Shown one piece after another: positions 47,663 to 55,783 of a stretch of DNA of 64,000 nucleotides (within the stretch, counting starts at the first letter, position 1; each line of letters starts with the position of its first letter). Below the pieces are notes generated by a model. It searched no databases, was not told where the DNA came from, and worked only from the letters and a program-made list of their open reading frames with translations. The DNA comes from Actinomadura_C sp036008685 (GTDB taxonomy: Bacteria > Actinomycetota > Actinomycetes > Streptosporangiales > Streptosporangiaceae), in the NCBI GenBank assembly GCA_036008685.1, contig DASYNF010000198.1, forward strand, positions 1 through 64,000. The letters are read 5' to 3'. Both the position numbers and the translations under genes were made by a program.

Positions 47663-49348
47663 ATGCTGCTGCGCTCGCTCGTCGGCTCGATCGCCATCGT
47701 GGGTTTCCTCGGCGTGGCCACGCCGGTGGCCGCGGACGCTCGCCTCCTCGGGGACGAGCGCGTCGTCAAGGACGACGTGAACCTCACCGTCGGGCCGGAC
47801 GGGGTCGTGCACGCCAAGGAGACGATCGTCTACGAGTTCGCGGGCGGCCGCGAGATCGAGCGCTCCTTCGTCACCAGGACCCGGTACGACGACACCCGCG
47901 ATCGGCTCTTCGAGATCGAGAACGTGAAGGCGTCCAGCCCCGACGGCGGGCCGGCCAGGTCCTCGCTGACCCGCGAGGGCGACCGTACGGTCGTACGCCT
48001 GAGCGGGGGCGGGCCGCTGACGGGCCGGCGCACCGTCACGTTGCAGTACGACGTCCTCGGCGGCATCTCGCCCATGGGCGGCGGGGACGAGCTGCGCTGG
48101 ACGGCCGTCGGCGGCTGGGCGGTCCCCGTCGACTCCGCCAAGGTCTCGGTCGAGGCCGGCGCGGTCGTGCGCAACCTCAACTGCTTCGCCGGCGCGCTGA
48201 GCAGTTCGGTGGGCTGCACCCAGTTCTTCACCAACCACACGCACACGCGGGGCGAGTTCGCGCAGCGCGCCATGCTGCCGCAGGACCACATGACCGTCGT
48301 CGTCGGCTATTCGGGGGGCATGAGCAAGGCCGAGCCGCTGTTCGAGAAGCGGCACACGCTCGCCACGGCCTTCACGGTCAACACCGTCACGGCGGGCTCG
48401 CTGCTGGGGCTGCTGGTCCTGCTGCTCGGCGGCCTGGGCCTGCTCTACCAGTTGCGCGGCCGGGACGCCCGGACGGTGAGCCAGAAGGCCGCCGAGGGGG
48501 ATCACACCCCGGTGGCGGGGATGTCCTTCGAACCCCCGGACGGCGTGCGCCCGGGCCAGATCGGCACTCTCATCGACGAACAGGCCGACGTCATCGACGT
48601 CACCGCCACGATCGTCGACCTGGCGGTGCGGGGCTACCTGCTCGTGGAGGAGCACGCCCGGGACTGGTCCCTGCGCAAGCTGGAGCGCCCCACCGACGAC
48701 CTGCTGCCGTACGAACGGACACTGTTCGACGCGCTGTTCTCGGGGCGCGTCTCCGTCCGGCTGTCCGAGCTGGGCGGGACGTTCGCCGCCGACCTGGCCA
48801 GGGTCCGCGGCGCGCTCTATGACGACGTGGTCAGGCAGGGCTGGTTCACCCGCAGGCCGGACACGGTCCGGACCCGCTGGACGACGATCGGCATGGCGCT
48901 GACCGCCCTCGGCGTCGTCGGGACCGTCGCGCTCGCGCTCTTCACCGACCTGGCCCTGACCGGGCTGGCGGTGGTCATCGGCGGTGCGGCGCTGTCGGTC
49001 GGCGGGCAGTACATGCCCGCGAAGACCTCCCGGGGTGCCACCGTGCTGGCGCACACGATCGGGTTCCGGGCCTACCTCACCCGTGGCGAGGCCGCGGATG
49101 TGGAGCCGCGGCAGCGGATCGCGATGTTCTCGCGCTACCTGCCGTACGCCATCGTCTTCGACAACGTGCAGAAGTGGGCCAAGACCGTCGAGGACGCGGG
49201 CGCCCGCGCCGAGGGGGCCGACAACCTCTACTGGTACGAGGGGCCGGCCGAGTGGGACCTGTCGAGCTTCGCCGACTCGATGCGCACCTTCACCCTGGCC
49301 ACCTCCGGCGCGATCTCACAGGCCCGCCAGTTCCGCGGCCTTCCCTGA
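47663..49348 (+). CDS. DUF2207 domain membrane protein
   Basis: 561 residues. Signal peptide (1-24, IAIVGFLGVATPVAADA), an extracytoplasmic beta-rich DUF2207 domain (about 30-230: GPDGVVHAKETIVYEFAGGR, TVTLQYDVLGGISPM), a membrane helix (about 245-270, LLGLLVLLLGGLGLLYQL), a cytoplasmic region (IDEQADVIDVTATIVDLAVR), two more helices (about 413-455), and a C-terminal part (FRAYLTRGEAADVEPRQRIA and FSRYLPYAIVFDNVQKWAK) conserved in the family. Function unknown. Shares its upstream region with the metallopeptidase pair. Confidence 0.85.
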   Translation: MLLRSLVGSIAIVGFLGVATPVAADARLLGDERVVKDDVNLTVGPDGVVHAKETIVYEFAGGREIERSFVTRTRYDDTRDRLFEIENVKASSPDGGPARSSLTREGDRTVVRLSGGGPLTGRRTVTLQYDVLGGISPMGGGDELRWTAVGGWAVPVDSAKVSVEAGAVVRNLNCFAGALSSSVGCTQFFTNHTHTRGEFAQRAMLPQDHMTVVVGYSGGMSKAEPLFEKRHTLATAFTVNTVTAGSLLGLLVLLLGGLGLLYQLRGRDARTVSQKAAEGDHTPVAGMSFEPPDGVRPGQIGTLIDEQADVIDVTATIVDLAVRGYLLVEEHARDWSLRKLERPTDDLLPYERTLFDALFSGRVSVRLSELGGTFAADLARVRGALYDDVVRQGWFTRRPDTVRTRWTTIGMALTALGVVGTVALALFTDLALTGLAVVIGGAALSVGGQYMPAKTSRGATVLAHTIGFRAYLTRGEAADVEPRQRIAMFSRYLPYAIVFDNVQKWAKTVEDAGARAEGADNLYWYEGPAEWDLSSFADSMRTFTLATSGAISQARQFRGLP

Positions 49349-49423
49349 CCGGCCGAACCACCGCTGTCCGAAATGTGTCGAATCCTCCCCCAGGGTAGGG
49401 ATCACTGGAGGGGGTGGTGAAGC

Positions 49424-49678
49424 GTGGGGAACCTGGCAGAGACACTGGGCAACAACTATTGGATGGTCATAGGCCCGTTGGTTTTCACGCTGGCCCTGGC
49501 GATATGGATCTGGCTGGTGGTCTCGGCGACGCGGCGCGAGCGACGCTACACCCGGAGCCGCGGTGTTCATGCCCGCGGTGGAGAGAGCCGGCGGGGGCCG
49601 GTGCGGGGGGGGATCATCGAGGGCAGCCCCGTCCAGCGCAACAGCCGCGAGGAGGCCCCGCGACGCGACACGGAGTGA
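49424..49678 (+). CDS. Small single-pass membrane protein
   Basis: 84 residues from GTG 49424 with a strong GGAGGGGG site. One helix (about 13-34, WMVIGPLVFTLALAIWIWLV), then a basic, Arg-rich cytoplasmic tail (RRERRYTRSRGVHARGGES). It follows the DUF2207 gene by 75 bp on the same strand and is closed by a 15-bp hairpin. Function unknown. Confidence 0.7.
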   Translation: MGNLAETLGNNYWMVIGPLVFTLALAIWIWLVVSATRRERRYTRSRGVHARGGESRRGPVRGGIIEGSPVQRNSREEAPRRDTE

Positions 49679-49700
49679 CGGCGCCGGGGACGCTGAGAAC

Positions 49701-49736
49701 GGACGCTGCCCCGTCAGGGGAGACGGGGCAGCGTCC
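49701..49736. terminator. Perfect 15-bp hairpin terminator
   Basis: GGACGCTGCCCCGTC (49701-49715) / GACGGGGCAGCGTCC (49722-49736), loop AGGGGA, between convergent genes. Confidence 0.88.
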
Positions 49737-49758
49737 TCGTCCGGAGGGCGGACCCGGA

Positions 49759-50586
49759 TCAGCGGCCACGGATCCCGAGGAACCGACGGGCCTCGTCGGC
49801 CGGCATCGGATCGCGCTGGGCGAGGCGGGCCAGGGTGGCCGCCCGCTCGACCAGCTGGACGTTGGCGGTGACCGGCTCACCCTTGCGGTAGGTCAGCGTG
49901 TCCTCCATCCCGACGCGCAGGTGGCCGCCGCTCGCGAGCGCGGCGTACATCACCGGCAGTGACGTCCGGCCGACCCCGGTGGCCGACCAGGTCGCCCCCT
50001 CGGGCAGGGCCTGGACGGCCGCGACGAGCGTCCGGGTGTCCCCCGGCATTCCGCCGGGGACGCCCATGACGAGGTCGCAGTGCACGTGACCCCCGTACGG
50101 CGGGCCGTATCGGTCCAGGAGCCGGTGCAGGGCCGTCACCTGTCCGAGGTCGAACAGCTCGAATTCCGGAACGATCCCGAGCTGCTGTGTGCTCTGGTAG
50201 AGCTCGACCATGAACGGCCACGGGTTCATGAAGACGTCGTCGCCGAAGTTCACCGTGCCGCATGTCAGCGAGCACGCGTCCGGCTCGGCGTCGAGGACCC
50301 GCAGCCGGTGCTCGTACGGATCGGTCACGGCACCGCCGGTGGACAGCTGCACGATGAGGTTCGTGCTCTGGCGCAGCGCCTGGACGGTGTCACGCAGCCG
50401 GGCCGGATCCAGTGTCGGCCGGGCGTCGTCATCGCGGATGTGCACGTGGATCACCGCCGCCCCTGCCGCCTCGCACTCCTTGGCCGTCTGGACCAGTTCC
50501 CCGAGGGTCACCGGCAGGGCGGGGACGTCGGACTTCGCCGACTCGGCGCCCGTGGGCGCCACTGTGATGAGCGTCGTTGCTCCCAT
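49759..50586 (-). CDS. Beta-keto acid cleavage enzyme (BKACE, DUF849)
   Basis: 275 residues, TIM-barrel enzyme condensing a beta-keto acid with acetyl-CoA to give a CoA ester and acetoacetate. Zinc-site and active-site blocks: TLITVAPTGAESAKSD, AAVIHVHIRDDDARP (HxH zinc ligands), NLIVQLSTGG, CSLTCGTVNFGDDVFMNP, PEFELFDLGQ and GHLRVGMEDTL. The substrate differs among family members (3-keto-5-aminohexanoate, dehydrocarnitine and others) and cannot be decided here; no lysine or carnitine genes are near. Divergent from dtd. Confidence 0.9.
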   Translation of the reverse strand: MGATTLITVAPTGAESAKSDVPALPVTLGELVQTAKECEAAGAAVIHVHIRDDDARPTLDPARLRDTVQALRQSTNLIVQLSTGGAVTDPYEHRLRVLDAEPDACSLTCGTVNFGDDVFMNPWPFMVELYQSTQQLGIVPEFELFDLGQVTALHRLLDRYGPPYGGHVHCDLVMGVPGGMPGDTRTLVAAVQALPEGATWSATGVGRTSLPVMYAALASGGHLRVGMEDTLTYRKGEPVTANVQLVERAATLARLAQRDPMPADEARRFLGIRGR

Positions 50587-50606
50587 GACCGGCAGAATGC
50601 CTCTTC

Positions 50607-51032
50607 ATGAGGGCAGTCGTCCAACGGGTGAGTCAGGCGAGCGTCACGGTCGAGGGCCGGACGGTGGGAGCGATCGAGGAGCACGGCCTCGCGGTCCTGG
50701 TGGGGGTGACCCACGAGGACACGACCGCGCAGGCCGAGAAGCTGGCCGCGAAACTGTGGGGGCTGCGCATCCTCGACGGTGAGAAGTCGTGCTCGGACGT
50801 CGGTGCGCCGCTCCTGGTGGTCAGCCAGTTCACGTTGTACGGGGACACCCGCAAGGGCCGGCGGCCGAGCTGGACCGCCGCGGCGGCGGGCCCGGTCGCG
50901 GAGCCGCTGGTCGAGGCGGTCGTGGCCGCGCTTCGCCGGCTCGGCGCCCGGGTGGAGACCGGTGAGTTCGGCGCCGACATGAAGGTCGCCCTGGTCAACG
51001 ACGGCCCGGTGACCCTCGTCCTCGACGTCTGA
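50607..51032 (+). CDS. dtd: D-aminoacyl-tRNA deacylase
   Basis: 141 residues. Hydrolyses D-amino acids (and glycine) from mischarged tRNA, as an editing dimer. N-terminal MRAVVQRVSQASVTVEG, the catalytic threonine motif VVSQFTLYGDTRKGRRPSW, and the cross-subunit motif VNDGPVTLVLD are all present. Full length. Only 20 bp separate its start from the divergent BKACE gene, so the two promoters must overlap. Confidence 0.96.
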   Translation: MRAVVQRVSQASVTVEGRTVGAIEEHGLAVLVGVTHEDTTAQAEKLAAKLWGLRILDGEKSCSDVGAPLLVVSQFTLYGDTRKGRRPSWTAAAAGPVAEPLVEAVVAALRRLGARVETGEFGADMKVALVNDGPVTLVLDV

Positions 51033-51107
51033 GCCGCCCTGGGCGCGGGCCGCGCTGAGGAAGGCCCCCGTGCTGCCAGAGCCCCTCTGCTCTCAGAGAG
51101 AGTGGTC

Positions 51108-51617
51108 TCAGAGATAGCGGAGATAGCCGAGCACGGTGCCGGCCACGGCGGTCAGCGTGACCGTCGCGGCCAGGATGAGGACGACCCGATCGATCTCCGA
51201 GAGCCGCCCGCGTACGGCCGGTGAGACCACCACCACGCCGGTCGTCCGGTTCGGATCCGGCTCCACCGGCCTGCGCCGGGGGTTGCGGAACCCGACCGTA
51301 CGCCACAGCGCGTCGGCCTTCACGGACTGATGCTCCACCGTGCACGCGAACAGCCGGCCGCGCACCGGCTCGACGCAGGAATGTCCCTGGCGGGTGATGA
51401 TGCGGCACACCGTCGGGACGAAGCAGAACTCGTACAGGCACCAGAACAGGAGGAGCAGAACCGCGAGCCGCCAGGAGTTCAGCAGCAAGGCGACGGCGCC
51501 CGCGCAACCGAAGGCGATCCACCACGCGAACGCGGGTTCACGCCATCGTCGCCGCCGTCGGCCCATCTGGTCTTTCCCTGCGAGGAGAGATGCGTCTTCA
51601 TCCGGGTGAGCAACCAT
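51108..51617 (-). CDS. Hypothetical membrane protein
   Basis: 169 residues from ATG 51617 (AAGGTGG upstream); ATG 51566 is a good alternative. Two adjacent N-terminal helices (about 30-68: FAWWIAFGCAGAVALLL, LAVLLLLFWCLYEFCF) and one at the C-terminus (about 145-166, VVLILAATVTLTAVAGTVLG). The middle (about 70-140) has VCRIITRQGHSCVEPVRGRL and a polar part. No family recognised. Confidence 0.65.
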   Translation of the reverse strand: MVAHPDEDASLLAGKDQMGRRRRRWREPAFAWWIAFGCAGAVALLLNSWRLAVLLLLFWCLYEFCFVPTVCRIITRQGHSCVEPVRGRLFACTVEHQSVKADALWRTVGFRNPRRRPVEPDPNRTTGVVVVSPAVRGRLSEIDRVVLILAATVTLTAVAGTVLGYLRYL

Positions 51618-51704
51618 CGACAGAGACCACCTTCTCACTCGAGGGCCCGCTGGTCCTCGTCCAGAGACGCCGGGATGTCCAGTATGCCCCGGGAGCCGGG
51701 AGTC

Positions 51705-52682
51705 CTACCCGCGCTGTGCGGCCGTACGCCGGATCCCGATCTGGACGTTGGCTCCCGTGTCGGGGGACACGATGGTCTCCTGCGCGGCCGCGACGCCGTC
51801 CGCGAGCAGCGGCGCGTCCACGGGGACATTGCGCTTGACCAGCGCGAGCGCGATCGGCCCGAGTTCGTGGTGCCGTGCCGCCGAGCCGACGAAGCCGACC
51901 TGGCGCCCGTCGAGCTCCACCGGATCACCATGCGACGGCAGCCGGTCGACGCTCCCGTCCAGGTGCAGGAAGACCAGGCGGCGCGGGGGCCTGCCCAGGT
52001 TGTGCACCCGGGCGACGGTCTCCTGACCCCGGTAGCACCCCTTGTTGAGGTGGACCGCGCTGTCGATCCAGCCCACCTCGTGGGGGATCGTGCGGTGGTC
52101 GGTGTCGAATCCGAGCCGGGGCAGGTGCGCGGCGATACGCAGGGCCTCATGGGCCCAGAGACCCGCCGGCCGCCGCCCCCAGTCCCTCGTGAGGTCGGAC
52201 CGGGCGATGATGAGGTCCTCGCCGAGGACCAGGGCGTCCTTCGGCGGCTCGGCGCCCGGCGCGGTCACGACGGCGTGGGAGTCGGTCACGTCGGCGACCT
52301 CGACCCGCAGCATGAACCGCATCCGCTCGAGGAACTCCACCAGGGCCCCGGCGGTGCCGGGCTCCACGTGGGCCCAGACCGCCTCACCGTCGTCGACGAG
52401 CCGCAGATGGTGCTCGACGTGCCCCTTCGGGCTGAGCAGCAGCGCCTGCGCGGGCTGAAAGGGCTCCAGTCCCTCGAGGTGCTGGCTCATGAGACTGTGC
52501 AGCCAGCGCAGCCGATCGGGACCGGAGACCCGAATGACCCCACGGTTGCTCCGATCCACGAAGGCGCGCCCGGAGACGAGCGCGCGCTGTTCCTGGGACG
52601 GCTCCCCATAGTGCGCGGCGATCTCCTGGTCCGGTGTGTCGGCGGCTACGGCTCCGGGTGACTCCAGCAGGGGGCTCTTCAT
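51705..52682 (-). CDS. ygfZ: YgfZ/GcvT-like folate-binding protein (Fe-S cluster maintenance)
   Basis: 325 residues. The signature KGCYRGQETVARVHNLGRPP (K-G-C-Y-x-G-Q-E) defines YgfZ/IBA57-like proteins, which act with folate in assembling or repairing iron-sulfur clusters. Upstream blocks FVDRSNRGVIRVSGPDRLRW and LLSPKGHVEHHLRLVDDGE match the GcvT fold. It lies on the same strand as the Fur-family gene with a 43-bp gap, a recurrent actinobacterial arrangement. Confidence 0.92.
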   Translation of the reverse strand: MKSPLLESPGAVAADTPDQEIAAHYGEPSQEQRALVSGRAFVDRSNRGVIRVSGPDRLRWLHSLMSQHLEGLEPFQPAQALLLSPKGHVEHHLRLVDDGEAVWAHVEPGTAGALVEFLERMRFMLRVEVADVTDSHAVVTAPGAEPPKDALVLGEDLIIARSDLTRDWGRRPAGLWAHEALRIAAHLPRLGFDTDHRTIPHEVGWIDSAVHLNKGCYRGQETVARVHNLGRPPRRLVFLHLDGSVDRLPSHGDPVELDGRQVGFVGSAARHHELGPIALALVKRNVPVDAPLLADGVAAAQETIVSPDTGANVQIGIRRTAAQRG

Positions 52683-52725
52683 GCTCCCAGGCTACGCGTA
52701 CCGCCACCCGTGAACGTCTGCGCGA

Positions 52726-53160
52726 TCACGGGGTCCCGGAGACCGTCCTGGCGCCACAGGCGCTACAGCACCCGTGCACGGTGAGATGGTGCACGTCCGT
52801 CTCGAAGCCGAACTCCCGCGCGAGGACCTGGACCAGCCCGTCGGCGACCGTGGGGGTGACGTCCCTGACCTCGCCGCACTTGCGGCACACCAGATGGACG
52901 TGCTGGGCGTCGGCCGCGAGGTGATAGGTGGGCGGGCCGTGACGGAGGTGGGCGTGCTTGACCAGGCCGAGCTCCTCGAGCAGCTCGAGGGTGCGATAGA
53001 CCGTCGAGATGTTGACGCCCTGCGCCGTGCGCTGCACCTGGGCGCAGATCTCCTCGGGGGTGCCGTGCTGAAGCGCGGTGACCGCCTCGAGCACGAGCTG
53101 ACGCTGGGGGGTCACCCGATAGCCACGAGCCCGCAGCTCCTCCTGCCAGGTGTCGGCCAT
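52726..53160 (-). CDS. Fur family metalloregulator (Fur/Zur/PerR group)
   Basis: 144 residues. Winged HTH (about 8-80: RGYRVTPQRQLVLEAVTAL, NISTVYRTLELLEELGLV), then the dimerisation/metal domain with HLAADAQHVHLVCRKCGEV (first CxxC), FGFETDVHHLTVHG and CCSACGA (second CxxC). The structural Zn site and His-rich sensory region are intact. Whether it senses iron, zinc or peroxide cannot be settled; the CxxC pairs fit Zur or Fur. It lies between ygfZ and a nitrobindin-like gene. Confidence 0.9.
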   Translation of the reverse strand: MADTWQEELRARGYRVTPQRQLVLEAVTALQHGTPEEICAQVQRTAQGVNISTVYRTLELLEELGLVKHAHLRHGPPTYHLAADAQHVHLVCRKCGEVRDVTPTVADGLVQVLAREFGFETDVHHLTVHGCCSACGARTVSGTP

Positions 53161-53496
53161 GCCCAGAGTCTATGGCCCGCCGTCGTTTCCGGATCGCCCC
53201 GAAAACGACTTGCCCGATGTCCAGGGCTCGCATAACGTGCGGATTACGCAGGAAGGAGGTGGTCCAAGACATGAGTTCTTCCAGGACACGCGAGGTGGCT
53301 GTCCGCTAGTCGCCGTCCGTCTTGGTTCCGCCGCCCAGCGGCGGACAGCCGGTCGCGATGGTGGCCGGCGAATACCGAACAGACACCCGGTCCCCGGACC
53401 GACGGGTTCGTCCTGCCCGTCCCCCGCCCATGCGGGAAGGTCCGGGGATCGTCTGCGTCCGGGGGCGTTCCCGGATCGTTCCCGGATGCGGTCCGG
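53161..53496. other. Intergenic region with an orphan short reading frame and hairpins
   Basis: 336 bp between the nitrobindin-like gene and the Fur-family gene. On the + strand it holds a promoter-like TTGCCC (53210-53215) with TAACGT 17 bp downstream (53233-53238), a very strong ribosome site, a 12-codon frame and a stem (53297-53306 with 53341-53350). The rest shows no gene. Confidence 0.6.
53271..53309 (+). CDS. Orphan 12-residue reading frame with extended Shine-Dalgarno site
   Basis: The peptide is MSSSRTREVAVR. It is preceded by AGGAAGGAGGTGGTCC (53250-53265), which matches the complement of the 16S rRNA 3' tail (AGAAAGGAGGTGATCC) in 14 of 16 bases. Its last codons form the left arm of a 10-bp stem GGCTGTCCGC / GCGGACAGCC, and CCGCC...GGCGG offers a competing hairpin. 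This is the architecture of a leader peptide or attenuator, but no + strand gene follows until 54277. May be a small RNA. Not an established gene. Confidence 0.4.
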   Translation: MSSSRTREVAVR

Positions 53497-53982
53497 TCAG
53501 CCGACCCGCTTGAGCTGTGCCGAGAGATGCGACTGCAGACTCTGGCCCTCCGCCGCCAGGTCATAGGCGTAGCCGAGATCCTCACCGATCAACCCGTACA
53601 GCCGTTTGCCCGCCGTGACCTCCTTGGCGGTCTCGGTGCGGGCGACCACATCCGTGCTCATCTCCGCCCGCGTCCCGGTCACCTCGCCCAGGTAGATCTC
53701 GGCGATACCGGTCGGGTGCGCGAGGATCACCTCGAGCCCGCCACCGGGCCGAGGCCGCCAGTAGCCGGACTCCAGCGCCAAGGGATCCCCCAGGTTGCCC
53801 TCCTCGTCCAGCCGCCACGTGCGGCTGTTGTAGATGAGGAAGGGCTTGCCGATGTGCGCGAACGAGATCTCCTGGCCGAAGTGGAAGCTCTCGGTGCCGG
53901 GATAGCCGCCGACACCGGCCCCCTCCCACTGGCCCAGCAGGAACTTCAGCGGCTCGAGGTCGGGGTGCAGCTCAGTCTCCAT
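53497..53982 (-). CDS. Nitrobindin/FABP-like heme-binding beta-barrel protein
   Basis: 161 residues from ATG 53982. Ten-stranded barrel family with the signature GxWxGxG in FLLGQWEGAGVGGYP, strand-rich body (FGQEISFAHIGKPFLIYNSR, GGLEVILAHPTGIAEIYLGE) and a C-terminal His in LQSHLSAQLKRVG, the position of the proximal heme His in bacterial nitrobindins. Such proteins bind heme and scavenge peroxynitrite. Next to a Fur-type regulator on the same strand. Confidence 0.85.
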   Translation of the reverse strand: METELHPDLEPLKFLLGQWEGAGVGGYPGTESFHFGQEISFAHIGKPFLIYNSRTWRLDEEGNLGDPLALESGYWRPRPGGGLEVILAHPTGIAEIYLGEVTGTRAEMSTDVVARTETAKEVTAGKRLYGLIGEDLGYAYDLAAEGQSLQSHLSAQLKRVG

Positions 53983-54045
53983 GTTTGAAAAGCCTAGCGG
54001 CGTCACGCGCCTGGCCGGATGTCGCTTCCGCGTTCGGAGCGAAGA

Positions 54046-54135
54046 TCAACGAGCCCGGAACAGCAGCACGACCAGAAACGCGGCCAGCACCGCGCCGAGT
54101 CCCAGCACGAGGACGAGCACCACGACGTTCACCAT
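54046..54135 (-). CDS. Candidate 29-residue single-helix membrane protein
   Basis: MVNVVVLVLVLGLGAVLAAF continuing LVVLLFRAR-stop: an almost pure transmembrane helix with a positive C-terminal end. A GTG three codons earlier (54144) is also possible. The ribosome site is weak. Small one-helix proteins of this type are often missed in annotation. Could be chance in a Val/Leu-rich frame. Confidence 0.4.
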   Translation of the reverse strand: MVNVVVLVLVLGLGAVLAAFLVVLLFRAR

Positions 54136-54276
54136 GCCGATCACGGCCGGAGTTTAGCGAGCCGGGATGGCGAGGTCGTACTGGCCAAGCCCGCGAGGTA
54201 CCCCTTCCTCATCAGTGCCACACCGAAGCGGACCGGCGCTCCCACCGCACCTGAACCGCCGGAGTAATCTGCCGAT

Positions 54277-54639
54277 ATGGCGAGATCACTAGTGATCAAG
54301 GCGACGTCCGGCGCGGATGGCGCGGAACGATGCAACCAGGCCTTCACGGTCGCGGCCGCGGCCATAGCCAGCGGGGTGCCCGTGTCGCTGTGGCTCACCG
54401 GAGAAGCGGCCTGGTTCGGCGTGCCGGGCAAGGCCAAGGAATTCGAGCTCCCGCATGCCACACCCCTCGAGGACCTGCTCGCGGTCGTGCTGGCCGGCGG
54501 CCAGGTGACCGTGTGCACACAGTGCGCGGCACGCCGCGAGATCGGGCCCGAAGACCTGATCGAGGGCGTCCGCATCGCCGGCGCCCCGACCTTCGTCGAA
54601 GAGATCTCGGCCGAGGGCGTCCAGGCCCTCGTCTATTGA
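54277..54639 (+). CDS. DsrE family protein
   Basis: 120 residues. DsrE/F-like fold: MARSLVIKATSGADGAERCN, AAAAIASGVPVSLWLTGEAAW, and VTVCTQCAARREIGPEDLIE with Cys residues at the position that carries sulfur in DsrE/TusD proteins. It may take part in sulfur relay or serve as a small peroxiredoxin-like factor. It stands alone. In actinobacteria it lies near the Fur/FABP/YgfZ block, as here. Confidence 0.88.
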   Translation: MARSLVIKATSGADGAERCNQAFTVAAAAIASGVPVSLWLTGEAAWFGVPGKAKEFELPHATPLEDLLAVVLAGGQVTVCTQCAARREIGPEDLIEGVRIAGAPTFVEEISAEGVQALVY

Positions 54640-54660
54640 CCCGCGGGAGCCCCGGCCCCG

Positions 54661-54681
54661 GCGTGGTCTCGCGACCGTTCG
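54661..54681. repeat. Degenerate copy of the dispersed repeat downstream of dsrE
   Basis: GTGGTCTCGCGACCGTTCGC against GTGATCTCGCGGTCGTTCGC: three mismatches in 20. It lacks a matching second arm. Confidence 0.5.
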
Positions 54682-54700
54682 CGCCGTCCCGCCACGCCCT

Positions 54701-54744
54701 TGCCGATCGGGTGCCGATCAGGTGCCGACCAGGTGGCGATCAGG
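54701..54744. repeat. 11-bp tandem direct repeat (four copies)
   Basis: TGCCGATCGGG, TGCCGATCAGG, TGCCGACCAGG, TGGCGATCAGG in exact 11-bp phase, ending 37 bp before the antiporter start. The 11-bp period matches one helical turn, as for regulators that bind one face of DNA. Confidence 0.8.
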
Positions 54745-54781
54745 CTCGCATGGTCTGCCACTGAGCGGACATAAGCCCGCC

Positions 54782-55783
54782 ATGCTGGTCAGCACGCTGC
54801 TGTTGTTCGGCTCCTTCCTCATCCTCCTCCTCGGTGCGTTCGTGTTCACCAACGCGGTCGAGTGGGCGGGGGTCCGGCTCCATCTCGGCCATGGGGCAGT
54901 AGGCAGCATCCTGGCAGCCGTCGCCACCGCGATGCCGGAGTCCCTGATCCCGGTAGTGGCGATCATCGGGGGCGAGACCGGTGCGGAGATCGCGGTGGGA
55001 GCCATCCTGGGAGCGCCGTTCCTGCTGTCCACACTCGCCATGGCTCTGTGCGGCGTGGCCGCACTGATCTTCCGCAACCGCCGCGGGCGCGCCGACCTGA
55101 AGCTGGACCGGCACACCATGGCCCAGGACCTGATCGTGTTCATGTGCGCGTTCGGACTGGCCGTCGCACTCGGGCTCGTCAGGTCCAGGGAGTTGCACAT
55201 CGCGGGTGCCGTGGTGCTGGTCGTGGGCTACGGCCTCTACGTGTGGCGGACGATCACACGCGGCATGGCGCAGGGAGGCGAAGAGGAGCCCAGCGCGCTG
55301 TTCTTCCACCCGAGCAGGAGGACACACCCGCCAAGGAACATCACGATCATCACGCAGGCGGTGGCCAGCCTGGTGCTGTTGCTCGGAGGGGCCCAGCTGT
55401 TCGTCACCCAGGTCGAGCACATCGCCAGGGGGCTCCAGATCAACGCCCTGGTGCTGGCGCTCGTGCTGGCTCCGCTCGCGAGCGAACTCCCGGAAAAGCT
55501 GAACAGCGTCCTATGGATCAGTCAGGGCAAGGACACCCTGGCACTCGGCAACATCACGGGGGCGATGGTGTTCCAGTCGATGCTGCCGGTGAGCGTCGGC
55601 CTGCTGTTCACGGAGTGGAGGCTCTCCGCACCGGCCCTCATCGCGGCCGGCGCGGCGCTGACCGGCAGCGCGCTCGCGCTCGTGACGGTGCTCCGGACGG
55701 GCAGGTTCACACTGCCCTTCGTGGCGGCCTGGCTGGCCCTCTACACCAGCGCGATCGCGGTCATCGTGACGACGCCTTCGTGA
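54782..55783 (+). CDS. Ca2+/cation antiporter (CaCA family)
   Basis: 333 residues from ATG 54782. About ten helices in two inverted halves, each with an alpha repeat: GSILAAVATAMPESLIPVVA (first) and LVLAPLASELPEKLNSVLW (second), carrying the conserved acidic residues of sodium/calcium exchangers. A cytoplasmic loop (about 145-200) separates the halves. It probably exports calcium or another cation in exchange for protons or sodium. Preceded by an 11-bp tandem repeat and followed by a family hairpin shared with the convergent gatD. Confidence 0.9.
   Translation: MLVSTLLLFGSFLILLLGAFVFTNAVEWAGVRLHLGHGAVGSILAAVATAMPESLIPVVAIIGGETGAEIAVGAILGAPFLLSTLAMALCGVAALIFRNRRGRADLKLDRHTMAQDLIVFMCAFGLAVALGLVRSRELHIAGAVVLVVGYGLYVWRTITRGMAQGGEEEPSALFFHPSRRTHPPRNITIITQAVASLVLLLGGAQLFVTQVEHIARGLQINALVLALVLAPLASELPEKLNSVLWISQGKDTLALGNITGAMVFQSMLPVSVGLLFTEWRLSAPALIAAGAALTGSALALVTVLRTGRFTLPFVAAWLALYTSAIAVIVTTPS

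Noticed and set aside
47517..47780. Short + strand frame starting opposite the second metallopeptidase
   Set aside because: Overlaps the start of the DUF2207 gene in another frame and has no similarity.
54701..54744. CRISPR or mobile-element end
   Set aside because: 11-bp units without spacers, no terminal inverted repeats and no transposase nearby.
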